Below are positions 45,519 through 57,400 of a DNA stretch of 64,000 nt, piece by piece (the stretch's first letter is position 1; every line of letters begins with the position of its first letter). Source of the DNA: Tachypleus tridentatus. Lineage: Eukaryota; Arthropoda; Merostomata; Xiphosura; Limulidae. Under the pieces are notes generated by a model. The model did no database searches. It had not been told where the DNA came from and saw only the letters and a program-made list of their open reading frames with translations. The DNA is taken from positions 63,975,558 to 64,039,557 of the forward strand of contig NC_134825.1 of the NCBI RefSeq assembly GCF_004210375.1. The letters run 5' to 3'. Made by a program: the position numbers and the translations under genes.

Positions 45519-45791
45519 GGCCCGGCATGGCCTAGCGCGTAAGGCGTGCGACTCGTAATCCGAGGGTCGCGGGTTCGCGCCCGCGTCGCGCTAAACATGC
45601 TCGCCCTCCCAGCCGTGGGGGCGTTATAATGTGACGGTCAATCCCACTATTCGTTGGTAAAAGAGTAGCCCAAGAGTTGGCGGTGGGTGGTGATGACTAG
45701 CTGCCTTCCCTCTAGTCTTACACTGCTAAATTAGGGACGGCTAGCACAGATAGCCCTCGAGTAGCTTTGTGCGAAATTCCAAAACAAACAA
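45519..45791 (+). repeat. Long tRNA-head SINE, CpG-rich subfamily
   Basis: A full copy with head TGGCCTAGCGCGTAAGGCGT and GGTTCGCGCCCGCGTCGCGC instead of the usual GGTTCGAATCCCCGTCACAC. Its little-decayed CpGs suggest a recent insertion. Confidence 0.93.
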
Positions 45792-45899
45792 ATCTTTTTA
45801 ACAATGTTTTTAACACACTTCACGGAACGTGAATGTAATTCTTAATCTGTGCATTCAAATCCTTCAACGATTTTCACTAAATATTCCTTTCATGCAACA

Positions 45900-45965
45900 A
45901 GCTTATGCTGCCTGACGAAGGACTTATGCCCAAAACTTTGCGAGCAATAACAGTAATAAAAATTT
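45900..45965 (+). repeat. Unclassified repeat, also near 9998
   Basis: This is the partner of the stretch at 9998-10075. It has the same order and spacing of blocks and lies in the intergenic SINE cluster. Confidence 0.4.
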
Positions 45966-46508
45966 GTGTTATAACCATGAGTTTTTAATAGTTTTGAATA
46001 TTTTTTTCGATACCGATTGATGGCTTATGGGATCAAGCATGGGAAATAAAAAGGAGAATTCAAACTCAACTACCTGAGAGGGGCTGAATCTTCATTTGAG
46101 AAAGAATGGAGAAAACTAGGCACGTGTTAACAATGTATGTTACGTTTTCTTTATGAAGACATTTAGAAGAAGCATTCTTTTCAGCAGGATAATTAGCTGC
46201 CCAGGAAGCTAATATCTGTCTTAATAAACTGAGGGGAAGTATCATATCTCGACCACCACACTTCTTTGAGGGATGGTATTAACAAGAAATAGTTAAACTG
46301 TGTAAGATACCAAAATCTTGTTTACTGTGGAAGTTTCTCAGTGCAGAAATCAGATTATTTGCTTTTTCAGTTACACAAGACTAGACAAACTCTGAGGGTA
46401 AATTAACTCTCTTCATCCACAGAAAAAAAGAAAGAAAAAGAAAAATAAGTTAGATAGCTAACTGGTATAATTAACAGTTACTAAGAGAGAATCCAATAAA
46501 ACTGAGAG

Positions 46509-46591
46509 TTTGTTTGTTTTTTAGAATTTCGCGCAAAGCTACTTGAGGGCTATCTGCGCTAGCCGTCCCTAATTTAGCAGTGTAAGACTAG
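46509..46591 (-). repeat. Partial long SINE (3' end only)
   Basis: About 80 bases of the SINE body end (GAATTTCGCGCAAAGC to GTGTAAGACTAGA) stop abruptly at a T run, next to a second copy. Confidence 0.85.
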
Positions 46592-46863
46592 ATTTTTTTT
46601 TTTGAATTTCGCACAAAGCTACTCGAGGGCTATCTATGTTAGCCGTCCCTAATTTAATAGTGTAAGACTAGAGAGAAGGCAGATAGTCATCACCACCCAC
46701 CGCCAACTCTTGGGCTACTCTTTGCCAACGAATAGTGGGATTGACCGTCATATTATAACGCCCCACGGCTGAAAGGGCGAGCATGTTTGGCGCGACGATA
46801 ATGCGAACCCGCGACCCTCAGATTACGAGTCGCACGCCTTAACACGCTTGGCCATGCCGGGCC
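46592..46863 (-). repeat. Long tRNA-head SINE, CpG-rich subfamily
   Basis: A nearly complete copy adjoining the partial one at 46509-46591. The T run between them is the A-rich tail of this element, so it inserted into the older one. Confidence 0.9.
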
Positions 46864-47943
46864 AAAACTGAGAGAATCTGAGAATGAGCTCTATAATTAT
46901 CAGAAAGTACAACAGGAACAACATACAGTAAAATAAGAACAATGTGCCCCATTAAACAGTGGAGCTAAGAAACAGTGTGTAGAGTCACAATGATATTCTA
47001 TTTGCTCGATTATAATACCATATGGGGCATACATGTGGCGGTGGGATAATAAGCACCCACTGAGGTATATTATGCCACCAGATGCCATCCTTTATCCAAA
47101 TTCAGAGGACATCATGTCTAATCAAACACCAATGTCAGAAGTGGAATGATACAATTCAGAGATAGGCACTAAGACTGTCAATATGCTTGTAAGGTCTGAA
47201 TAAGTATTTTCAAAACACGTATAAGATTAGCTATGAAAGAGAAACTATGGCAGATATGTTTTGTCCGTGTGTTTGTTTGTTGGTTTTAAGGAAACTTACC
47301 TGTTAAGATTTCCACAGGGATTGAAGTATAATAATTTGGAGATAAGTAGAAGTACTAAACTGAAGAGACAGCAGTATCATATAAATAAAACTGTAAAAAT
47401 ATATGTATAGTCGTCCACATATCAACTTACAGAATATGCTCTGAGGGGCATCACAACTAGGATGGCAAAAAAAGATGTAGTAGACTTCAATACTGTTCTT
47501 ATAACTAACGTTCAGAGTGGTCTACAAGATATAATGGCAGGGAAAAGGTCCAAGGAGACATGCCCACCCCCTTCTACAAATTAACGAAATAAAAGAGAAA
47601 CAGTTAGATGTCCTTTATATTACCATATACTATAAAATATTTGATTGGTCTATTATTTACCAAATATCTCTTTCAAGGTTTTACTAATAAACACACCTGG
47701 AGTCTATAGCAATCTGGTCACAAACTCATTCAATAAGTGGTTATTTTTAAGCTAAGAAAACAACATAAACGTCAATTATTAATTGTTGTCATGGCAAAAG
47801 TTTGCCCCTTAACATATTCCAGACACTCTAACAATGTGTTTAAACTCTTAAGGATTTGTTTTCGTCAAAGTTGGTGTTGCTTAGGGTACTTGCTACCGTT
47901 ATAAACTTGTTACAGAATTGATTTTGCATTGTTTACAATTAGC

Positions 47944-48213
47944 TTGTTTGTTTTTGTTTTTTGAATTTCGCGCTAAGCTACACGAGGGCTATCTATGCTA
48001 GCCGTCCATAATTTAGCAGTGAAAGACTAGAGGGAAGGCAGTTAATCATCACCACCCACCGCCTACTCTTTTATAAACGAATAGTGAGATTGGTCGTGAC
48101 TTTATAACGTCCTCACTGCTGAAAGGGCGAACATGTTTGGTGCGACGGGGATTCGAACCCGCGATCCTCAGATTACAAGTCGAACGCTTTAACCCACCTG
48201 GCCATGTCGTGCC
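47944..48213 (-). repeat. Long tRNA-head SINE
   Basis: A copy with the GGTGGGTTAAAGCGTTCGAC head variant, B box GGTTCGAATCC and a short deletion in the AACTCTTGGGC block. Confidence 0.9.
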
Positions 48214-48617
48214 ATACAATTAGCATTCTCATGAGAAAGATGTTTTACTCATTGTTGTAATCCAGGCTTTTTGGATTATGTGGCAAAAAATAATTCCAAG
48301 TCCAACCTGTTTAACGATAACAAATGAATTTATTTCCTCAATAACATTTGTTACAGGCTAAGCCTACTTTAACACAAGCTGTAGACCTAAGTTCGCAAAT
48401 AATGTTTTAACAAAAATTACAAGATAAATGATTCAAATGCCTTATTTACGTATGATAACCTAATTTGTAGAATTCCTCGGCTATTCGATCGAGTAATTGA
48501 ATGGACGCGATAGCATACTGATTACTCACTACTCACCGAATCTTCGCAGTTACTGATATTTGTATTTGTAATGTACCCTTATCTTTCACATTTTGTGACA
48601 TTTCTGAATAATTAGAT

Positions 48618-48885
48618 CGACATGGCATGGCCAAATGGTTAGGGCGCTCGACTCGTAATCCGATGGTTGAGGGTTTAAATCCCCGTCACACCAACCATAC
48701 TCGCCGTGAGCAGTGAGGGCGTTACAAGTTACGATTAATCCCATTATTCATTGGTAAAATAATAGCCCAAGAGTTAGCGGTGGGTGTGGTGACTAGTTGA
48801 CTTCATTGTTTAACACTACTAAATTAGGGACGGCTAGTGCAAATTGCCCTTGCGTAGTTTTACGCGAAATTCAGAACAAGCAAAT
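48618..48885 (+). repeat. Long tRNA-head SINE, diverged
   Basis: The head TGGCCAAATGGTTAGGGCGC, a decayed B box (GGTTTAAATCC), body and CGCGAAATTCAGAACAAGCA end are all recognisable. Confidence 0.88.
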
Positions 48886-50575
48886 GAACAAAGGGAAAGA
48901 GATCCCACAAGCTGATGCATAGCTGTTAATCTAATTACCACAAATGAGCGAAAAATTAAAAAAGCTTGAGTACAGAGTGAGCTCCTGGTGGAGATTAAGT
49001 CCGCCATATGAGAATGAATTTTACATTTTTAGAACTTCATTTAATGTGTCTTTCAACATTACGCAGTCCTTGGTGCTTGTAGCTAGCTAAATAGTTACAC
49101 AGTATGTTCCAGAATAATCCATATTGGGCAATTCAGGCATGATTCATGAGTACCTTTTTGTCCGTTTGAGATCACACCAAGAGTAAATAACTAGGGTTAT
49201 TTTAACGTTTTGTGAGAGAATTACGTGTTTAATATCATATGATGAAAAGTAATAATCACTGAGAATCATGAGATTTTAGCAGCCAGGCATGAGAGCGCAA
49301 TCTGTGATCAAATGCGCGAGTCTCACGCAATACGCATGAGAAATGACAGATATGTTGGTACCATTGGTGACAATTTAGAACTATAGCACTCTTTTTGTCT
49401 ACATTGGTCATATGCTGATTAAAGATGGAATACCATGAGACTGAGACAAAAATATTATATAAAGTGTAAGATCGATTTAATATCATGAAATAAGTTCTAA
49501 CTTACAGGCACCTAAACAATAGAGCAGAAGTAGCACGTACTTTTGATTTTTAATTTAGTATACACATACTATAAGTCAAAAATATAACAACTATTTTTTA
49601 CTGACGCAAATATTTTTCCCTTCCCGCTTTCCAACAAAGTTAGTTAGGCACTTTTGTTCTGGCCAATAGGAAGATATTTTTAAACTAAACTGATAATTAA
49701 TCGTTCTTTTATAACAACATTGTTGTAAGGAGTTGGAAACTTGAACCATCCGTAAGACGATGTGCACGAGACTGGAAATTTTTTAAATATCAATTATCTG
49801 AAGAATGCTACAAATCAGTTAAAAGTGAATTCAAGTTTTTGTTGTCTCGTATGAAAGAAAAACTAATGAATATTATAGCCAGAAGTTAAAGGACTTCGGA
49901 CAAGTTGCAATACGTCTCAACCTGCAAAATGATGTTATTATTGGAAATATTGAGGGAGAAAGAGAAAGAAGAAGGCAGATAAAGACATAATTAGAAAGGT
50001 GTAAAAGTTATACAGGTACCAACAAATATATATAGCAAATCGCACAGAAGATCTAATACAAAGTTTAAAAATAATAAAAAACAAACAAATACTAAATACA
50101 ATATTAATCAAATCCGGCAAATAAAAATTTGATACAAAGTTTCAAGCCTAAACCCTTCTTTAGGTGATTGTTTATTTATTTATACACCGTTAATAACTAT
50201 AAAGGATTTCGACATAGTTTATCAGCATGCTTTGTGTCTGAGCGCTTTTGGATTACATTTATACATATATATGTGTGTGTCCCCACGATGTCTAAAATTA
50301 AAATATTCAGTCCTACTTAAAAGTTTTAAATATGCATTGTAATTATGTAGAAATATTATAAGCGAATAAATCAGTTCGTATGTAATAACATTTCGTTAGA
50401 GGGCTCCGAAAACTAGGGGTACACATCATCAAGTTATGATAACATGGTTATGTATTCATTTTGAACAGGATTTAAAGTTGTAGAAAGCTGATTGTTTTCT
50501 CGACTTGTAAATTCTGATTTTTAAGTATTTTGCCGAAGAGTTATATTGTTGGGCTAGACTGAGTACAGTTTTAAG

Positions 50576-51490
50576 ATGTTTTCATGGTTAAGTAGAAATG
50601 AGGATCGCAATAAACAACCAGAAATTTTCGAAACTGTTGTTGAAGGTTTGAAGAAAGTATATAAAGCGAAGGTCCTGCCGCTTGAAGACACCTATTGTTT
50701 TCATGATTTCCATTCACCACTTCTTGATGATGCTGATTTTGATGCAAAGCCAATGATCTTACTAGTTGGTCAGTATTCCACTGGAAAAACTACTTTCATT
50801 AGATATTTGTTAGAAAAAGATTTTCCAGGTATTCGAATTGGACCAGAGCCTACTACCGATCGGTTTATTGCAGTTATGTATGGAGAGCAAGATGGTGTTA
50901 TTCCTGGAAATGCATTAGTGGTGGATCCAAAGAAACAATATAGACCACTTTCAAAATTTGGAAACGCCTTTTTAAATCGATTCCAGTGTTCCATGGTAAA
51001 GTCAGATGTTTTGAAAAGTATAACAATTATCGACACTCCTGGTATTTTGTCTGGAGAGAAACAACGTGTTGACAGAGGCTATGACTTTACTGGTGTTTTA
51101 GAATGGTTCGCAGAAAGGGTAGACAGAATCATTCTACTCTTTGATGCTCATAAGTTAGATATTTCTGACGAATTTAGACGGAGCATCGAGGCTTTAAGGG
51201 GTCATGATGATAAAATTAGAATTGTTTTAAACAAAGCTGACATGGTAGACCATCAGCAACTCATGAGAGTTTATGGTGCTCTGATGTGGTCTTTAGGAAA
51301 AGTTCTTCAGACTCCAGAAGTAGCAAGGGTTTACCTTGGATCATTTTGGGATCAACCTTTAAAATATGATATCAACAGAAAATTATTTGAGGCAGAGGAA
51401 CAAGATCTTTTCCAAGATATCCAAAGTTTACCGAGAAATGCAGCCCTTAGAAAGTTAAATGATTTAATTAAGCGTGCTAGACTTGCCAAG
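50576..51490 (+). CDS. EHD: EHD exon 1: complete G domain
   Basis: This 915-nt exon carries residues 1-305: the N-terminal [12 protein letters not shown], all nucleotide-binding motifs, and ends KRARLAK. The donor after 51490 is GTATGT. It is phase 0. No intron splits the G domain. Confidence 0.96.
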
Positions 51491-54400
51491 GTATGTATGT
51501 GTAGGCCCTCTCTTTTATTGTAAATATAATGTAATAAAAATATGTTTTGGTTTATACAATACATAATAGTTGTCACTTGCATGGAAGTTTTTTAGCCTAA
51601 CTTGAAATTTAATGTATAGAAATAAAAGGAAATTTTAACTGAGAAGGTAGTGAGAGTAACCCTAGATTTCCAGAGCATGTGGGATTGGTATAACCTAGCA
51701 GTTAGCATGACCATACTGATAATTCAAAGATTCATGGTTTTGGTACAGATCCTGCAAAGATACACATTGAAGCTGTGAATGCATCATGAGAGTTAGAGTC
51801 ATATTTCACTATTTGATCAGAAAGGAGTAGCACAAGAATTGATGATGAATGCTGTTTACTAACTGCATTCACTTTAGTTATTCAACATTCATATTAAAAT
51901 ATGTAATTGTCAGTATATTATAAAAATTTGTTGCATTCATTTTCATACATTCTTATCAACTTCTCAACAACTATGACAATAAAAAAAAAACCCACAAAAC
52001 ATTTAGTCCATCTTTGCTGTCTCTGATCTTCATCCCAAAAGAAAAATACATATGAAACTTACTCTTTATTTTTCAAGAAATCAGTGCTTACTCTCTTAAT
52101 CTCTTGTAAAATACCAACCTTAATTACTGCTGATAGCAACTGATTTCATAAGCTAATAACCTATTAGAAAAATAAAATTGTTTTACCTGTAGTGTAGCTT
52201 GTGTTTTCTCATCTTATTGTCTTCACAACTTAGCATAAAGAAATTAGTGACATTGATCCTATAAGTCTTTCATATAATCTTGCAGACTTCAATAACATCA
52301 CACCTTGCCTTTCTTTCCTTAACAGAAAATAAGTTAAGAAATCTTAAACTGTCTCCATAAAATAACCCTCCATTTTTTGAAATAATTTTAGTAGCCCTTC
52401 TCTGAATTCTTTCAAATAAGTTATGATGCCATTTTCCTTTATTAGTAATAGGTGCCTTTAATGGCTTTGTGGTAAGCCTGAAGGCTTATAACATTAAATT
52501 GGAATTTGATACCCATGGTGGTCATAGCACAGACAACCTCTTTTGCTTAATGACATATATAGTTTTAGTGCTAGATTTATCTGTAAGCTGTGAAATAGTT
52601 TATTTGCAGTAAATATATAGGTATTGGTTACTAGATTGGAAATTGAAAGTAAAGCCAATTTTAGTATGATTAAAGTTATAGTTCAGAGGGTAAGTGGAAT
52701 GGAATTTGTGGGACATGATAGATGCTAATAGTTGGTTGTTTTTATGGGTTTGATTTGATTTGGAATATTAGTAAAGGTATGGAAAACATTATCACTTCAT
52801 CAGTTATGACTGTTAATGTTGTTTATGATGTTAGGAAAACATGTTCACAAATTTATTTAACACAAAAGTATGATATCCTGTAACCTAAGTGCATTCAAAA
52901 GTTTCCACCTTTGGAAGCACTTGGGTTATAAGGGAATTGTATTTATGTGATATACTGATAATTTAGTTAACTTTAAACACTGATTAAGTCCATTGGACCA
53001 ACCTCATAACCATTTGTACTCATTACAGTTTACATACCTTCTAATATAGTGTATCTTCACAAAATTTGGTAGACTTCAATAAACATAACAAGAATTTTAC
53101 AAATGAAAACCCAGATTTTTAAAGAAAATACTTTTTAATACTTTAACCTGCTGGGGCATAAGAGTTAATAATGAATACTACTTTCCAATCAGAGCAACTT
53201 CTCTACATGGAGCAAAGCGAAAAAATCAACTTATTACATTTGTATTTGCAAAGATGAGAATGTTTTAATTCACAAGTTGAGTATCCTTGTTATTAATAAT
53301 ATTTAACACCAATCCAAGTTAGCTCCTGTTATCCATACATGGTTCACATGTTAATACAACACTGCATGTTAAATTAAACCACTTCTGAAAAATTCAGGGA
53401 TCACCCTGGTTATATACACTTGGAACATGCATGTCTCGTACAGTTTTAAACAATGTGCAAGCTAGACCTTCAGTTTTATATTAAGACTAAAAATTTTGAT
53501 CTCTGGGCAATTTCATTTCTTTTCATGTAGGAAAGATCACAGAAATGCACGTCATCCTGGATCTGTGTCCTCATTTTTACTTGCATCATTCCCTTACTGT
53601 AGCATAACATGGTGCTACTTGGTACCTTTGGGCTTATCTCATTTCCTACAATCACCCTGTTGAAAACTACATAGAAATCCTTTTTCTTCTGTCTAACACT
53701 AATTTCCAAAACATACTTCTAATGTATTTGTAAAGTACTCCATTTTTGCAATTATACCACTCCAGAAGACAGTATTCCATAAGATGACCACCCAGTAATC
53801 CATAAAAAAAGCAACAGAACCTTAACTGGAGTAATATTTGAATTTTTCATATTTTGAACCCTGTTGTCTAGATTTACTTGTGAAACGTCTTCCAGTCTTT
53901 TTAATGAAATGCTGTTTTGGGTTTCTAGATTTTAAGCCTTCAGTAACTTAAAAAAAAACATCAATCATTTCCCTCTGAAACTCTTCTCTCCAGCAAATAC
54001 ACATGAAGAGTTTTAACTTTGAACATGTATGATAATCCATGCAAACTTGAAATCATCTAGATACCTTTATCTGAGCTCTCTTCTCAACTCAGCTACTTTT
54101 CTTAAAAAGGTTGACCACAATTGAATACAATATTTCAAATGGGGTCCTACTGATGACCTTCTTATTCACATACTCAGTATTTCTAAGTAAATGTTGTAAG
54201 ACATTGTTTGCCTTATTACTAACTGATATACAATGTCTTGGAGGCTATAATATATATGCTTAGATTATTTTTTGTTATCAACTTTGCCTGATGCTCCCTT
54301 AACGAGGCTACAAGACCAATTCATGTTGTAATCAATATGTATACCTTACCTTTAAGATTAAATGCATATGACAGCTATTAGCCCAACTCATAAAATAACT

Positions 54401-57400
54401 CCACTTTCTCTGCAACACCTCAACATCTTTAGTACAGTTTGAAATTCTTTTTTAATTGTCTGACCTCTTTTTTTTTTATCAATGTCATAAAACAAAAAGA
54501 CAAATATCAAAGAGTTTGCTAGAAACACTGAGATGTATAATGTTTCATTTATAATAATTTTTTATTACCCATTAATATGTAAACCATTTAACAAGTTTAT
54601 CTCTTGTCCAAGCAGATGCAACCTTTGTAAGATGTTGTATGGCACCTTGTCAAAAGCTTTATGAAAGATCAGGTTCACCAAATTCACTGCATTACTCATG
54701 ATATTCCCTTTCTGAATTCATGCTGACTATTTGTGATATTTTTAGTGTAGGTTTCTACCTCTGATCCCAAGATGTCAGTGGTTACTTGAATAGTACAATG
54801 GGTTGAAAATGCTTCTTCACTGTTTACTAAAGAATTAAACATTCTAGTAGATGTACTTTACTGAGTCCTTACATCAAATACTAAATTTCAAGGCAATCTG
54901 GTAAGAAATGTACAAGATATAAAATCTCCAATTTTGATTGAAGTTTGTTTTTCTTTTCTTCACAGTCAGTGTTTGAAAATTTTATTTGATAGAAAAAGAT
55001 ACTTAATTCGTATGAAGTTTTTCATATTTGGTATATTAGTAGATTCTTATAATTCACAATTAGCTCTCACATTTGGTCTAAATATAAGCTACATGTGCAA
55101 AAGTATTCACAAAAGCTGCTTAAATTTATCAACGTTTTGTGCACACTTCTGCAGAAAGTCACATGAACTATTGATCTACATTTTTATTGCTTTAACAAAG
55201 ATTAAAAATGAACCATTTTTAGTATGTTATAATTTGTTGTAAATACAACTGATTTAGAGCAGCAAAACTTAAGTTGAAAGGATGTACAGATATGCAAGTA
55301 ATGGTCAGGCCAATCAAACTCGATTAGCAGTTTCTAGTGCAAGTTTGCAAAAGATTCATAAGAGTTGATGGTTATTATTGATTATTCATTGCAAAGTTTT
55401 CACCAGAAATTTATTAAATATTTTGAAATTATCCTAATTAAAGAGCATTATGTGAATTGCTGATTTCCAGAAAAAATTGAAACAAAATTATAACATTTTT
55501 TATATTCATCTGATCAAGCTTTAAAATATTGAGAAAGCTGTTTTGAAAAGAAAGACCCATTATACCCAGATTACATTCAGATTTAATCAATCCTGTTAGG
55601 AAACTAGTAATGTCTAGTGTCATAAGTAGTTTATTTTACCAAGGTACTTCTCACAAAGAACAGATTGATAAGATATGGCATCTAAAAACCATTACTGGTG
55701 TAATAGGGAATGCACAGATCACTTGATTTTGAAGATTTAAGGTGTAAAGAGAAAAATCTGAAGGCTGCTTATTTTTCTTTTTTTTGGCTATAAAATCTAA
55801 AATAATTTGTCTTTGAAAGTTTTGTCCTTTAGTAACTGCAGTGTCTTCATCTGTTTTTTAAGACACAGACAATCAGTAAATATAAGAAAAAGGCATTAGT
55901 TTCTCAATTGAGATTATTTTTTCTTGTGAAGAAAATTGATGCTCTAGAAGAAGAAGGAACTCAATATTCTCTGATTGGAAACATAAATCAAGAGTGTGTT
56001 ATAGAAAGAGGTGAAGCAAGTTTGGAAATGAACATCATTGAAACTTTCATTTTAGCTACAGTGTTAAATGGAAGTGTGGGTACAGTTTTCATAATTGTTG
56101 AAAAGGATAACAGGAAAATTGATATTTACTATTTTCATTTTTGTAAAATATTGAAAAATATAACACATGACTTGTTGTCTACTCGTTTTCATCATAAAGT
56201 TTTGAAAAAGATACAAGGGGTAATGGTATACACAATCCATCAATGAGAAACATTGTAAGCACCCTTGCACATCATACTTTCAACCAAACATATGCTTCCT
56301 GGTTGCCTTTTTCACTTCCATTCTTGGGTGTCTAGATGTAGATTTAAAAAAGTATTGGTAGTAAATTTATATATATATATATTTTCCATCTCTATATATA
56401 AAGAAATTTAGTATACTCCCAGTAATTCTTGTATGTGCTATATATATATTTATACACACTGCATTAATTTTTTTTCTTTTGGCATTGTGCATTTTCTTCC
56501 CTTTCATTTATGAAAGTCTACTATAAAAGTTTTTCTTATGTAAAAGTATTGTTTGCTAGTGCCTACATCACATGCCATGTCAAGTACAGGTACATGTGTA
56601 AAAGTGACTTCAACCACTTGAAAAAAAAGTATCAAATGATTGGCTGCTCTTATGACTTCTGTCTCATCAAAAGTGGCATTTCTTACAGTAGTCAATTCCA
56701 CAACATGGTTGCTACATATTGATAGTGTTTATGAATTTTTTAAACATCTTGCCCCTTAGAACTTAAATAATATGCAGATTGTCCCACCTTACTTGATTCA
56801 GGTAGTATTCTCTTTATAAAATTCAAGGATTATATGGTCGCCTAAATTTTGAGATCACCATTTAGTTATGAAGAATTTGTCATTTTGTCTAGATATTCTA
56901 CAAAATTGAGTATATTAAAATTTTGCTGTCACTGTATCAGATGTAAGTCAGTGTTCTTTTGTTTGAAAGCAATGAAGAATCTTTGAATATGTTTAAAGAG
57001 ACAGCATGGGATTGGCTTAACAAAGAGGAAAAACTCAAGACAATATTGATTTCTCACTTAAGAAACATGACGAGATCCTTTTGTAGACAATATAGAGGAT
57101 CCATTGTGACCTTAAAAACAAATTTGGAGCTATTTTATCAGCTCAAACTGCCAGTTACAGATTTGTGGTGGCTGTTTTGTGGTCACAGAAACTTGTATCA
57201 GAATCCTGTGGATCTAGCTTCATAAGCTATTTTATTAATATTGGGGACAATACCATTTTGTTTGGATGTCCCTGTTTTTCACAGTTAAGCTTAGGTTACA
57301 TCTTGACTCCACAATTCACCATGCTAAAGAAATGCAATCTATGAAGCATGTTCATCATTCAGTATGACTTCACAACTGCTATGTTGGTGTATCTGGCATG

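Larger units (their letters stand above)
39036..50575. other. Intergenic region between the GEF and EHD genes
   Basis: This 11.5 kb holds the 3'UTR of the GEF gene, a decayed tandem repeat near 40.1-40.8 kb, a 500-N gap and a dense SINE cluster between 43.1 and 48.9 kb. No open frame here resembles a protein I know. The frames that cross the N run are artefacts. From 48.9 to 50.5 kb I see nothing beyond the putative EHD promoter side. Confidence 0.6.

Noticed and set aside
45519..45595. tRNA-like sequence with anticodon-like CGT (also in the other long SINEs)
   Set aside because: The acceptor ends do not pair and the sequence continues into the SINE body, so it is a SINE head and not a tRNA gene.
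55908..56246. A 112-codon open frame inside the EHD intron
   Set aside because: It lacks any family resemblance, and its length is not remarkable for AT-rich DNA of this amount.
56959..57225. An 88-codon open frame inside the EHD intron
   Set aside because: It has no recognisable domain, no splice context that keeps the EHD frame, and the EHD protein is complete without it.
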